This document shows, one piece after another, positions 7,767-16,092 of a stretch of 64,000 nt of DNA. Below the pieces are notes generated by a model, which saw only the letters and a list, made by a program, of their open reading frames with translations, was not told where the DNA came from and did not search any database. The translations under genes were made by a program, and so were the position numbers. Within the stretch, counting starts at the first letter, position 1; every line of letters begins with the position of its first letter. This stretch comes from UTCHB3 sp002050155 (GTDB taxonomy: Bacteria > Bacteroidota > Ignavibacteria > Ignavibacteriales > Ignavibacteriaceae): NCBI GenBank assembly GCA_030584105.1, contig CP129491.1, positions 3,286,001 to 3,350,000 of the forward strand, written 5' to 3'.

Positions 7767-9215
7767 ATGCCTGAGCAACTACTTTTTGGTCAGTATAAGA
7801 TAGAGTCAACCATTGGAGCGGGTGGTATGGCGGTTGTGTATAAGGCGCATCATGTATCGGTAAACAAGTATTTTGCGATAAAGAAATTGCTCGAGAACAT
7901 GACTTCCAACCCGGAGGCGAGGCAGCGTTTTCTGCGTGAAGCGCAAACGCACTCGAAGCTTGAGCACCCTAATATTGTTCAGTTCCGTGATATTTTGAGT
8001 GCTGCGAACAATGATGATGTTTACATCGTAATGGAGTTTGTTGAGGGAAGAACTCTTTCGAAAATTATCGGAAAAGAAACAGGCCCGATTCCGTTTGAGA
8101 AAGCATGGGTTTTGTTCAAACAGATTTTGGCCGGAATTGGGTACGCCCACTCTATGAAAGCTGTGCACAGAGATTTAAAACCGGGCAACATAATCGTAAC
8201 ACCGGATAACAAAGTTAAAATTTTGGATTTTGGAATCGCAAGAGACGAGACGGGGCACACTCTTACCCAATCCGGTCAGATGGTTGGAACGCTACAATAC
8301 GCAAGCCCCGAGCAAATTCGCGGTGAAAAAATTGACAAACGAAGCGACATCTACAGTTTAGGTATCACACTATACGAAATGGTGGCAGGCAGATTGCCTT
8401 TTGATTTTGACCCAAACTCAAGCACCTACCACCTCATGCAACGAGCTCTGACTGAAGATCTACCTGACCCAAGAGACTTTTACCCTTACATTCCCGAAAA
8501 TGTTGTGGATACTATTTTCAAAGCTACTGAAAAAGATGTTCAAAATCGTATTCAATCGATAGATGAATTTTATGCCTGTTTAATTAATGAAGAAGCACCC
8601 AAATATGTAAAAAAGAAAGCTTCCGGTGGTTTTTCAAAGGATTCAACTTGGGAAAGTCCAACCACGAAGCAAATAAATTTAGATTTTAGTTCTATTGAGA
8701 CTGAGATAATAAATTTAAAAAACTTATCACAAATTTATCCAAATTTTTCCATCAATGTAAAAGATGATGAAATTGAATTAGAGAACAGAGAGGATGGCAA
8801 AAAAGTGGTGCGAATTATTCTTTACTTTGTTATTTTATTTTTAATAATAATGTTTTTTTCTAAAGTCTTTATAGAGCCTGGATACCGTTTTAAAACGAAA
8901 TTAATACTTTCTTATTTGCCATTTTATGCAAGTGCATTATTACCTTTTTTGATTCTTTTAAAAACTAGAATATTTAAAAAAGAGACAATTATTCTTACTA
9001 AAGAGTCATTTATACTAAAATCAAAAAAAAATAAATTATCTTTTAATTATATTGACTTGGCTTTAATTACTTATAATTCAAGCCAAAGATCGTTTAAGTT
9101 TTTTCCGAAAAACCCTAAGAGTAAGAAGATTCAATTTTTCAAAAATAGTAAGGAAGAATTGCTTCAGGATCTAAACTCAATCCTGAATGATATCTTGAAA
9201 AAAGCAAAAGAGTAA
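7767..9215 (+). CDS. Ser/Thr protein kinase with C-terminal membrane-hairpin module (3 of 3)
   Basis: This is the third kinase paralog, 482 residues. It has the glycine loop GAGGMAVVYKA, Lys39 in AIKK, HRDLKPGN, DFGIARDE and YASPEQI. The linker is short and lacks the repeats of kinase 2. The C-terminal half again carries LSQIYPNF, an acidic-Gly turn (REDG), two long hydrophobic stretches (from about 350 to 415) and a Lys-rich tail. The 3' half is markedly more AT-rich than the kinase half, which suggests relaxed constraint or a different origin for the tail. The gene follows kinase 2 by 118 bp on the same strand. Its physiological role is unknown. Confidence 0.9.
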   Translation: MPEQLLFGQYKIESTIGAGGMAVVYKAHHVSVNKYFAIKKLLENMTSNPEARQRFLREAQTHSKLEHPNIVQFRDILSAANNDDVYIVMEFVEGRTLSKIIGKETGPIPFEKAWVLFKQILAGIGYAHSMKAVHRDLKPGNIIVTPDNKVKILDFGIARDETGHTLTQSGQMVGTLQYASPEQIRGEKIDKRSDIYSLGITLYEMVAGRLPFDFDPNSSTYHLMQRALTEDLPDPRDFYPYIPENVVDTIFKATEKDVQNRIQSIDEFYACLINEEAPKYVKKKASGGFSKDSTWESPTTKQINLDFSSIETEIINLKNLSQIYPNFSINVKDDEIELENREDGKKVVRIILYFVILFLIIMFFSKVFIEPGYRFKTKLILSYLPFYASALLPFLILLKTRIFKKETIILTKESFILKSKKNKLSFNYIDLALITYNSSQRSFKFFPKNPKSKKIQFFKNSKEELLQDLNSILNDILKKAKE

Positions 9216-9289
9216 TTCGGAAAAATCTTAAAAGTGGAAAGATTGATTACAGGTAGCTGAAAGTATGGTTAAATGTTGCACTGACTCAC

Positions 9290-9530
9290 CTCTCCCCAAA
9301 AAATCCAGCCTCCTAACTCCTATCCCCAAAAACAAGCCATATCCACCCCAAAAAACAAGCCCCAATTTCTTTAAACCATCCCCCCCCCTAAAATCCGACC
9401 CTAACTTCTTTAAATCATCCCCCCCCGGCAAAAAACCTCCTCGCCCGCAAATCTCCTCCAAACCCCCTCTCAAATCCCACCGCCAATTCCCTCCCAAATC
9501 CCCCCCCCATTCCCCCGAAAACGGGCGCCA
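9290..9530. other. C-rich low-complexity tract, G-quadruplex-prone on the minus strand
   Basis: This intergenic stretch (part of the 471-bp gap 9216-9686) is dominated by C runs on the plus strand, including runs of 8 or 9 C at 9380-9388, 9419-9426 and 9500-9508. An imperfect direct repeat containing AACTTCTTTAAATCATCC occurs at about 9361-9388 and 9399-9426. Open frames exist on both strands, but their products are only Pro/Lys/Ser or Gly/Arg runs without protein features, so I do not call genes here. The complementary strand has many G tracts. Confidence 0.8.
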
Positions 9531-9628
9531 CTTCTTACAAAAGAGATTGATTTTTGCCGATTTTGAGAAATTTCTATGCTTTTCATTTACAGAAATGTGG
9601 TTTAAAGCGATTAAACCCAATATCCGGG

Positions 9629-9658
9629 TTTGCACATTCTTGGCACATTATATGTATG
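9629..9658 (+). promoter_or_regulatory. Possible promoter of the hydrogen-sensor gene
   Basis: TTTG at 9629-9632 and TATGTATG at 9651-9658 resemble Bacteroidota -33/-7 elements with an 18-nt spacer, about 28 nt before the start of the sensor gene. An overlapping TTGGCAC at 9640-9646 resembles a sigma-54 -24 box, but the expected GC of a -12 box is missing. Confidence 0.3.
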
Positions 9659-9686
9659 GTAAGAAGTGAATATAGTGGAATGAATT

Positions 9687-11675
9687 ATGTCCGGCGTGAT
9701 ATTTACAGTACCCGATAAATGCAAGAGATGTTATTCTTGCATCCGCGAGTGCCCTGCGAAAGCCATCAGGGTGGTGAACGGTCAGGCGCTCATACTTCAA
9801 GACCGCTGCATCAGCTGCGGGAACTGCGTATTAGTATGCTCGCAGCACGCCAAATGTATAATCAGCAACATAGAAGAGACCCGTGAACGGGTTCTTTCAT
9901 CGATTGAAAACGAGCGCGTTGCGATTGTTGCGCCCTCGTTTGCGGCGTCGTTCCCTGACAATTATGAAAAAATACCCGCTGCGCTGAAAAGTCTGGGTTT
10001 TGACACTGTAGTAGAGACCGCCTTCGGGGCTGATCTTATCGGCGGTGATTACATCGAAGCGGTGATGCACTCGGAAATTCGCCCTGTAATCAGCACCGCC
10101 TGCCCCGCAATTTTCAACTATATTCAAAAATATCATCAGGAATTAGTGCCCAACTTAGCCACGATCGTCTCCCCGATGATCGCACTCGGGCGTTATTTGA
10201 AAAAAGAAAAGGGTGAAAACACAAAAATTGCTTTTATCGGGCCCTGTGTTGCGAAAAAAGATGAATACACGGATGAACCGGTTGAGGGAGTGATAGACTC
10301 GGTGCTGACTTTCAGTGAGTTAAAGGAAATGTTGCTTGAAGCTCACATAGTACCGGAAGAATTGGAAACAGTGCCCTTTGACCCCCCGCGGGCGGCTATG
10401 GGAAAGGCATTTCCGCTCGCCGGGGGGTTATTGAAATCAACCGACTTACCGGGTGATGTGCTTGATGAAGAGATAATTGTGGTTGAGGGAAGGGAAAAAG
10501 TTCTTGAAATAATTGATGAAATAGCCGCTAACAACATAAACGCCAAGTTTGTGGATATTTTGTTTTGTGAAGGGTGCATTTCAGGTCCGGGGATCGATTC
10601 AGATTTGAACTATTACTCTCGGCGCGAAAAAGTGATTGAGTTCATCAAAAAGGACCTGAAGCAGGTTGATAAAAAAGTGTGGAAAACGAACATATTCAAC
10701 AGCAGGGATATCGATTTTTCACGAAATTTTATCCGCGGCAGCCAGAGGCGCCCGACACCTCCGGATGATAAAATTGCGGAAATTCTTGCAACCATTGGTA
10801 TAAAGGAGAAGAAAGATGAACTTAACTGCGGAGCATGCGGATATGCAAGTTGCCGTGAGTTCGCAATAGCTATAGCTAAGGGGTTAAGCGAGAAAGAGAT
10901 GTGCCTGCCGCACCTGTTGGATGAAATAAGGGAAGCCTACGATAACCTTCACGAAACGGAAGCAGCGCTTCACTCGGCGGAAAAACTTGCTTCGATTGGT
11001 CAGCTGGCTGCAGGGGTTGCGCACGAAATTAACAATCCGCTCGGAACAATTATGGTTTATGCGGGGATTTTGAAGAAAATTGCGGATAAAAAGAAGATTT
11101 TTGACGATATTACGGATGATCTTGATATGATTATGGGCGAAGCTAACAGGTGCAAAACAATAGTTGCGAACCTGTTGAACTTCGCACGGCAAGGTAAACT
11201 GAATGTTACTTCTTTCGATTTAATTGCAGATATACGCAACATACTGAAAAAGATGGAAGTAACCGGAAAACTGAACGGAATAATGGTTGATGATGAGCTT
11301 CCGTGCTCCGGGAGCATGATGATACAAGGTGATAAGGAGCAGCTTGAACAGGTAATATCGAACCTGCTGTTCAATGCCGTTGATGCGATGCAGCACGCGG
11401 AAAACAAAATTTTGCGTGTTGGGTTCGAAGATAGTGGGGAGAACTTGAAACTTTTTATTGCCGATACGGGCAAAGGGATAGAGAAAGAGAACTACAACAA
11501 AGTTTTCACACCTTTTTTCACCACGAAAGAACCGGGCAAGGGAACCGGTCTGGGGCTTGCCATTTCCTACGGCATTATCAAAATGCACAAGGGAGATATT
11601 GGCTTCCAAAGTGAGGAGGGGAAAGGCACTGAGTTCTTTATCCGGGTTCCGAAGCGGCAATTTTCTAATATATGA
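9687..11675 (+). CDS. H-cluster-domain (HydA-like) sensor histidine kinase
   Basis: This 662-residue soluble fusion has four parts. Two [4Fe-4S] ferredoxin motifs span about 12-58 (CKRCYSCIRECP and CISCGNCVLVC). A [FeFe]-hydrogenase large-subunit-like domain spans about 60-345, with candidate H-cluster cysteines C139 (TACPAI), C187 (GPCVAKK), C294 and C297 (CEGC). An FeS domain follows (CGACGYASC ... MCLPHL, about 373-405). The kinase has phospho-accepting H446 (VAHEINNP) and an ATPase domain (NLLFNAVDAM, DTGKGI, GTGLGLAIS). Ala precedes C139, where catalytic enzymes carry a proton-relay Cys. The last pair is CxxC rather than the CxxxC of HydA. This suits a redox or H2 sensor more than a catalyst, which is an inference from sensory [FeFe] families. 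The next gene overlaps by 4 nt (ATGA). Confidence 0.9.
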   Translation: MSGVIFTVPDKCKRCYSCIRECPAKAIRVVNGQALILQDRCISCGNCVLVCSQHAKCIISNIEETRERVLSSIENERVAIVAPSFAASFPDNYEKIPAALKSLGFDTVVETAFGADLIGGDYIEAVMHSEIRPVISTACPAIFNYIQKYHQELVPNLATIVSPMIALGRYLKKEKGENTKIAFIGPCVAKKDEYTDEPVEGVIDSVLTFSELKEMLLEAHIVPEELETVPFDPPRAAMGKAFPLAGGLLKSTDLPGDVLDEEIIVVEGREKVLEIIDEIAANNINAKFVDILFCEGCISGPGIDSDLNYYSRREKVIEFIKKDLKQVDKKVWKTNIFNSRDIDFSRNFIRGSQRRPTPPDDKIAEILATIGIKEKKDELNCGACGYASCREFAIAIAKGLSEKEMCLPHLLDEIREAYDNLHETEAALHSAEKLASIGQLAAGVAHEINNPLGTIMVYAGILKKIADKKKIFDDITDDLDMIMGEANRCKTIVANLLNFARQGKLNVTSFDLIADIRNILKKMEVTGKLNGIMVDDELPCSGSMMIQGDKEQLEQVISNLLFNAVDAMQHAENKILRVGFEDSGENLKLFIADTGKGIEKENYNKVFTPFFTTKEPGKGTGLGLAISYGIIKMHKGDIGFQSEEGKGTEFFIRVPKRQFSNI

Positions 11676-12091
11676 AGGTTACAAAAATGAACTACGAAAA
11701 GAAAATATTATTAGTTGATGATGACATAGATGTTCTGGAGCAGAACAAGATTTTATTTGAAGCTGAAGGATTTCAGGTGGAAACAGCTGAAAACAGCGTT
11801 GATGGTTATGAGAAATTTCTTGAATTTAAGCCCGCTTGCGCCATTGTTGATTTGATGATGGAAGAATACGACTCAGGGTTTGTGCTTGCACACAAGATAA
11901 AACGGCACCCGATGGGGAAGAAGATCCCTGTGTTCATCGTAACGGCGGTTGCAAGTCAGGTTGGGATGCAGTTTGACTCGATGACCCCTGAAGAGCGGGA
12001 GTGGATTCACGCTGAAGATGTTCTTAACAAACCGGTGGTAATAAGCGATATATTGGTGAAATTATCCGACTTCTACAAGGAGCAGCAGTAG
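11672..12091 (+). CDS. Receiver-only response regulator
   Basis: This 139-residue single CheY-like receiver domain has the acidic pair DDD near residue 18, phospho-acceptor D60 in VDLMM, a Thr switch in FIVTAV and Lys in NKPV. No output domain follows. Its start overlaps the sensor kinase stop (ATGA), so the two are translationally coupled, and it is the likely direct phosphate acceptor of that kinase. An in-frame Met at 11687 (MNYEKKILLVDDD) is an equally good start. It resembles the other lone receiver at 13998 (shared motif DxMMxExxDxGFxLA), so the two probably arose by duplication around the hybrid kinase gene. Confidence 0.92.
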   Translation: MKVTKMNYEKKILLVDDDIDVLEQNKILFEAEGFQVETAENSVDGYEKFLEFKPACAIVDLMMEEYDSGFVLAHKIKRHPMGKKIPVFIVTAVASQVGMQFDSMTPEEREWIHAEDVLNKPVVISDILVKLSDFYKEQQ

Positions 12092-12154
12092 CCGGTTACT
12101 ATGAAATTTTTAGCCGGAAGCTAAAAACCTAAAAGCCGGAAGCCAAGCACCGGA
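12089..12154 (+). repeat. 22-bp degenerate tandem repeat starting at a stop codon
   Basis: Three units of 22 bp start at 12089 (TAGCCGG, which contains the receiver gene's stop TAG), 12111 (TAGCCGG) and 12133 (AAGCCGG). The second and third units share AGCCGGAAGC. The array runs almost up to the next gene's ribosome-binding site at about 12171. Confidence 0.75.
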
Positions 12155-12183
12155 ATAAAAGAGAGAATCAGGAGCACGATACC

Positions 12184-13689
12184 GTGGAAGTATCAGAAAA
12201 ACCCGCAAAGATACTTTTAGTTGACGACGAAGAGTATCTGCGAAATGGTGTTAAGCGAATCTTACAGATCGAAGGATTTGAGGTAGAAACTGCTGAAAAC
12301 GGCACCGAAGGGATCAAATTAGGCACAGAGATTGATTTCGATGTTGCACTGCTTGATCTTAAAATGCCGGATATCAGCGGCATCGAAGTGCTCCGCAGTA
12401 TCAGAGAGAAAATGCCCAACACAATATGCTTCATGGCAACGGCTTATGCCAGCTACGAAACGGCGGTAGAAGCAACAAAGTTAGGTGCCGAGGGTTACAT
12501 TCTGAAGCCATTCACTCCCGATGAGTTAATTCACAACATCGAAAAGGGGCTTCAGAAGCGCCGGCTGATTCTTGAAGCTGAAAGGCTTCGGTTGGAGCGG
12601 GAAGCCCGGCTGCTTGAACTTGCTTTCGAGCGCAGCCGGCTGAACACGATAATCAATCTGCTGGCAGACGGCGTTCTGGTAATGAACCAATTCGGCGAAA
12701 TGGTTTATTATAACCCCGCGGCTTTGCGGCTGTTTGATGTCGATAAAATTTTATTGGCTGAACGGATATTCGAAGTGTTGCCGCCGGAAGTACGGGAGAT
12801 TGCGGAAGCGATACTGAATAACGACTCTTTCACTGATGTTTCGCAGTCGGTGCAGTATAAATTGCATCAGGATAGCGAACAACCGGAGATATTTGTAGAG
12901 GCTACATGCTCGCCAATTCCTGACAACGAGAAGAAAAAAACAGCCGGAGTTGTAGTTGTTGCCAAGGATATAACCCAGTACAAACAGATAGAAAACCTGA
13001 AATCGCAGTTTGTTTCGATGGTTTCGCACGAGTTGAAAGCGCCGGTAGCTGCTACAATCGGTTTTCTTGACCTGTTGGGTAACCCAAAGCTGAACCTAAG
13101 CGATGAGCAGAAGCAGGATTTTCTTGACCGGAGCACCTACCGCCTGAAAAGTCTGCTGACAATGGTGAACGACCTGTTGGATATCTCCAGAATTGAGCTG
13201 AACACTGTTAAGAGAGAAATAGTGAAACTTGACCTGGCTGTTTCGGTAGCTGATATAGTTCAAATGATGGAATTTGAAGCGGCAAAGAAGAAGATTACGA
13301 TACACTTCAATAAAGATGAAGAAACAACCTACACAGTTGAAGCGGATAAACCGGAGATTGAAAGGGTTATTACCAATCTGCTGAGCAACGCCATTAAGTA
13401 CAATGTTGAAAACGGCGAAGTGTTTATTTCGCTGCAAAAAGCGGGTGCTTATGTGCTGTTGGAAGTGAAGGATACCGGAATTGGTATGCGCCCGGAAGAG
13501 AAAGAACGCCTCTTTTCGGAATTTTTCAGGGCGAAAAACGAAAAAACGAAGGGCATTCACGGAACCGGCTTAGGGCTTTCGATCGTGAAAAAAACAATCG
13601 ATCGCTATGCCGGGAAGATCGAAGCCGAAAGCGAGTACGGAAAAGGCTCTGCCTTCAGGGTTTATCTGCCTGAAAAGGCTGTGATTTAA
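12184..13689 (+). CDS. Hybrid receiver-PAS-histidine kinase
   Basis: This 501-residue cytoplasmic protein has an N-terminal receiver domain (about 8-122, phospho-acceptor D58 in LLDLKMPD), a coiled-coil linker (about 128-160), a PAS domain (about 160-270), a HisKA domain with H282 (MVSHELKAP) and an HATPase domain (NLLSNAIKYN, DTGIGM, GTGLGLSIV). The start is GTG at 12184, preceded by AGGAG at 12171. Receiver-first kinases act as relay nodes. The position between two lone receivers suggests a phosphorelay from the H-cluster sensor kinase through this protein to the receiver at 13998. There is no membrane segment and no DNA-binding domain. The last 31 bp of the gene are repeated downstream. 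Confidence 0.92.
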   Translation: MEVSEKPAKILLVDDEEYLRNGVKRILQIEGFEVETAENGTEGIKLGTEIDFDVALLDLKMPDISGIEVLRSIREKMPNTICFMATAYASYETAVEATKLGAEGYILKPFTPDELIHNIEKGLQKRRLILEAERLRLEREARLLELAFERSRLNTIINLLADGVLVMNQFGEMVYYNPAALRLFDVDKILLAERIFEVLPPEVREIAEAILNNDSFTDVSQSVQYKLHQDSEQPEIFVEATCSPIPDNEKKKTAGVVVVAKDITQYKQIENLKSQFVSMVSHELKAPVAATIGFLDLLGNPKLNLSDEQKQDFLDRSTYRLKSLLTMVNDLLDISRIELNTVKREIVKLDLAVSVADIVQMMEFEAAKKKITIHFNKDEETTYTVEADKPEIERVITNLLSNAIKYNVENGEVFISLQKAGAYVLLEVKDTGIGMRPEEKERLFSEFFRAKNEKTKGIHGTGLGLSIVKKTIDRYAGKIEAESEYGKGSAFRVYLPEKAVI

Positions 13690-13757
13690 GGTATTATTAA
13701 TGATGGTGAAACCCGCGAGGGGGTAAGGTTTATCTGCCTGAAAAGGCTGTGATTTAA
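13659..13757 (+). repeat. 31-bp duplication of the kinase gene's 3' end, stop codon included
   Basis: Bases 13659-13689 (the end of the hybrid kinase gene with its TAA) recur identically at 13727-13757, an offset of 68 bp. The 37 bp between the copies look unrelated to the gene. Confidence 0.97.
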
Positions 13758-13852
13758 AGTATTCAGGATTTTTAAAGATCTTTAAACATTTTTAACATTT
13801 TCTAAAGTTGTATAATTTTTTTTTCAAGGGTATTTTAATTTAACTTTCGGGC

Positions 13853-13963
13853 GTGCCCCGTTGGGCACAGAAGTCATAACTGCGGAACCAATTTGTTGCA
13901 TTCTGTGGAAGGTTCCTCTCGGGAGAAGTCTCCCTGTTTCAAAAGATCCTGATAAAAGGATCT
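13853..13963 (+). ncRNA. Candidate structured RNA leader upstream of the receiver-hydCBA genes
   Basis: Within the 308-bp gap 13690-13997, four consecutive stem-loops can be drawn: GTGCCC/GGGCAC (13853-13868, loop CGTT); GGAACC/GGTTCC (13884-13889 with 13911-13916, 21-nt loop); GGGAG/CTCCC (13921-13934, loop AAGT); and AGATCC/GGATCT (13944-13963, 8-nt loop). The stretch has higher GC than the flanking intergenic DNA and no open frame. I could not match it to a known riboswitch class. It could be a cis-acting leader of the downstream operon, a small RNA, or a terminator-like remnant. Confidence 0.5.
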
Positions 13964-13997
13964 GATTGCTTGTAACAGACAACAGCTAAAAAATTAA

Positions 13998-14387
13998 ATG
14001 AGGATGAATAAGTTTATGTCACTCATTGCTATAATTGACGACGACCCGGATATTATCGACGCCACATCTATAGTTCTTATGGCTAACGGCTACAAAGTAG
14101 CGACCGCCAACAATCCGACCGACGGATATAATCTGATTATGGAAAAATCACCCGCTTTGATCATACTTGATGTAATGATGAACGAGCCGGACGACGGTTT
14201 CTTCCTTGCTCAGAGGCTCCGTCGAGAAGGGGTTACCACCCCAATCATTATGTACACATCAGTCTCTAAAGCATTAGGTTTTGAATTTGGTAAAAGCACC
14301 ATGGTGCCGGTTGACGATTTCGTTGAGAAACCGATAACCGCCGATGATTTGCTTCAAAAAGTTCAAAATTTGCTTAAAAAGAAATAG
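13998..14387 (+). CDS. Receiver-only response regulator in front of hydCBA
   Basis: This 129-residue lone receiver has the acidic pair in AIIDDDPD, phospho-acceptor D58 in ILDVMM, a Thr/Ser switch in MYTSVS and Lys in EKPI. It has no output domain. The ATG at 14016 (MSLIAIIDDD) would remove six residues that are not part of the fold and may be the true start. Nine bases separate it from hydC, so it is almost certainly in the same transcript as the hydrogenase. A receiver without an output domain could dock on another protein, act as a phosphate sink, or bind the hydrogenase complex. The sequence does not say which. Confidence 0.92.
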   Translation: MRMNKFMSLIAIIDDDPDIIDATSIVLMANGYKVATANNPTDGYNLIMEKSPALIILDVMMNEPDDGFFLAQRLRREGVTTPIIMYTSVSKALGFEFGKSTMVPVDDFVEKPITADDLLQKVQNLLKKK

Positions 14388-14396
14388 AGGTGCAAA

Positions 14397-14870
14397 ATGC
14401 TGGAACTTGAAAAAAATAACCTTACCCGCGAAATTGAAGAATTTGCAGGTAATTATAACAATAATCGCACGGCGTTAATGCCGTTGCTTGAGTATATCCA
14501 AGGTAAATATCATCACATCCCCGATTTTGCTCAACAGGAAGTGGCAAGAGTGCTCGACATACACCCGGTTGAGGTGTATGGAGTGGTTTCTTTCTATTCT
14601 TTTTTGAATGAAAAACCGAAAGGGCGCAACATCGTCAGGCTTTGCAAATCGGTTATTTGCGACATGGGCGGCAGATGTGCCATTGCAAAAGCAATTGAAA
14701 GGGAAATTGGGGTGAAATTCGGTGAAACAAGCCCCGATTTGAAGGTTACCCTTGAATTTACTAACTGCCTTGGCATGTGCGATCAGGGGCCCGCAATGAT
14801 TGTGAACGACCGCGTTTACACAAAGCTTGACCCTGAAACTGCCTGTGCCATTGTAAGAGAAATTAAATGA
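14397..14870 (+). CDS. hydC: [FeFe]-hydrogenase subunit HydC (NuoE-like, [2Fe-2S])
   Basis: This 157-residue thioredoxin-like [2Fe-2S] ferredoxin belongs to the NuoE/HydC/HndA family. The four cluster ligands are visible as CKSVIC (Cx4C) and CLGMC (Cx3C). The N-terminal helical part (about 1-75) contains HPVEVYGVVSFYSF, typical of the family. In trimeric bifurcating hydrogenases this subunit passes electrons between HydB and HydA. The length is normal. The start is ATG 14397 behind AGAGGTG. It is followed by hydB after 10 bp, which includes a strong GAGGAGG site. Confidence 0.95.
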   Translation: MLELEKNNLTREIEEFAGNYNNNRTALMPLLEYIQGKYHHIPDFAQQEVARVLDIHPVEVYGVVSFYSFLNEKPKGRNIVRLCKSVICDMGGRCAIAKAIEREIGVKFGETSPDLKVTLEFTNCLGMCDQGPAMIVNDRVYTKLDPETACAIVREIK

Positions 14871-14880
14871 GGAGGATGAG

Positions 14881-16092
14881 ATGATACCTAACGATGTAAC
14901 CAATACTATTCATGACTCAAGCCTTCTTTTTTCATCTTACGAGGCGGGTTCTGCCTTGAAAAAAGCTCTCAATATGACGAGGGAAGATATTCTTTTTGAA
15001 CTGAAGGCTTCAAAACTTAAAGGCAGAGGCGGTGCGGGGTTCCCCACTTCAACCAAATGGATGTTGGTTGCTGCCGCAAAAGGTGATGATAAATTCATCA
15101 TCTGCAACGCAGATGAAGGCGAGCCCGGCACATTCAAAGACAGAGTGCTCCTGATGAACTATCCTTTCTTAGTTTTGGACGGAATGGTTATCGGAGCATA
15201 TACTGTGGGAGCACAGCACGGATATATTTACCTGAGAGGTGAATATGTTTATATGCGCGACTACCTTGAAGACTGCCTTGCCGAAATGCGCGAAGACAAT
15301 CTGCTCGGAGATAACATCCTCGGTAAAGAGGGATTTAACTTCGATATTTCGATTGTAATGGGAGCCGGAGCTTATGTTTGCGGCGAAGAAACCGCCCTGA
15401 TCGAGTCGCTTGAAGGGCAGCGCGGTGAGCCGAGAAACAGGCCCCCATATCCTGTAAATACAGGGCTTTGCGGGCAACCGACAACGGTAAACAATGTTGA
15501 AACGCTGGCAACAGTGCCGCACATTCTGCTGATGGGTGGTGAAGAATACGCCAAAAGAGGAACTGCTTCATCAGCAGGCTCGAAGCTATTTTCAGTTTCG
15601 GGTGACTGCGATAAGCCCGGCGTTTATGAACTGCCCTGGGGCATCACTATTAACGAACTCCTCGAGAAGGTGGGAGCGCGGGACACCAAAGCCGTTCAAG
15701 TGGGCGGAGCATCGGGAGTCTGCGTCCCAAAATCAAAGTTCAACAGAACTTTATCTTTTGAAGATGCTCCCACCGGGGGTTCGATTATGATATTCAACGA
15801 GTCGAGAGACATGCTTCATGTGCTCAAAAACTTCATGGAGTTTTTCGTTGAAGAATCATGCGGGCAATGCACCCCTTGCCGGATAGGAAATCAAAAGCTG
15901 CTTGAAGGGGTTGAAATGATAGAAAGGAAGGATTACACCTTCTCTTACATCAACGATCTGAAAGACCTTGCACACACGATGAAGGTAGCTTCAAAATGTG
16001 GATTAGGTCAGAGCAGCCCAAACCCATTCCTCTCGATTTTGGAGGATTTCAAGGATGAAATATTTCTAACTAAATGCAACGGAGGTGTATAA
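14881..16092 (+). CDS. hydB: [FeFe]-hydrogenase subunit HydB, short NuoF-like form
   Basis: This 403-residue flavoprotein subunit is expected to bind FMN and NAD(H). The glycine-rich nucleotide site appears as LKGRGGAGFPTSTKW, the FMN-binding segment as CNADEGEPGTF, and the [4Fe-4S] site as SCGQCTPC with a later Cys (near SKCGLGQ). Many bifurcating HydB/HndC proteins are about 600 residues, with an extra N-terminal thioredoxin-like [2Fe-2S] domain and a C-terminal 2x[4Fe-4S] domain. Both are absent here, and the size matches complex I NuoF. It lies between hydC and hydA, and its stop overlaps the hydA start by one base. A strong GAGGAGG site precedes ATG 14881. Confidence 0.93.
   Translation: MIPNDVTNTIHDSSLLFSSYEAGSALKKALNMTREDILFELKASKLKGRGGAGFPTSTKWMLVAAAKGDDKFIICNADEGEPGTFKDRVLLMNYPFLVLDGMVIGAYTVGAQHGYIYLRGEYVYMRDYLEDCLAEMREDNLLGDNILGKEGFNFDISIVMGAGAYVCGEETALIESLEGQRGEPRNRPPYPVNTGLCGQPTTVNNVETLATVPHILLMGGEEYAKRGTASSAGSKLFSVSGDCDKPGVYELPWGITINELLEKVGARDTKAVQVGGASGVCVPKSKFNRTLSFEDAPTGGSIMIFNESRDMLHVLKNFMEFFVEESCGQCTPCRIGNQKLLEGVEMIERKDYTFSYINDLKDLAHTMKVASKCGLGQSSPNPFLSILEDFKDEIFLTKCNGGV

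Noticed and set aside
9640..9656. Sigma-54 promoter before the sensor gene
   Set aside because: The -24 TTGGCAC is good but the -12 GC is missing.
9228..9669. Overlapping open frames of about 135 codons on both strands
   Set aside because: The products are only Pro/Lys/Ser or Gly/Arg runs caused by the C-rich tract; no start signal, domain or hydrophobic pattern.
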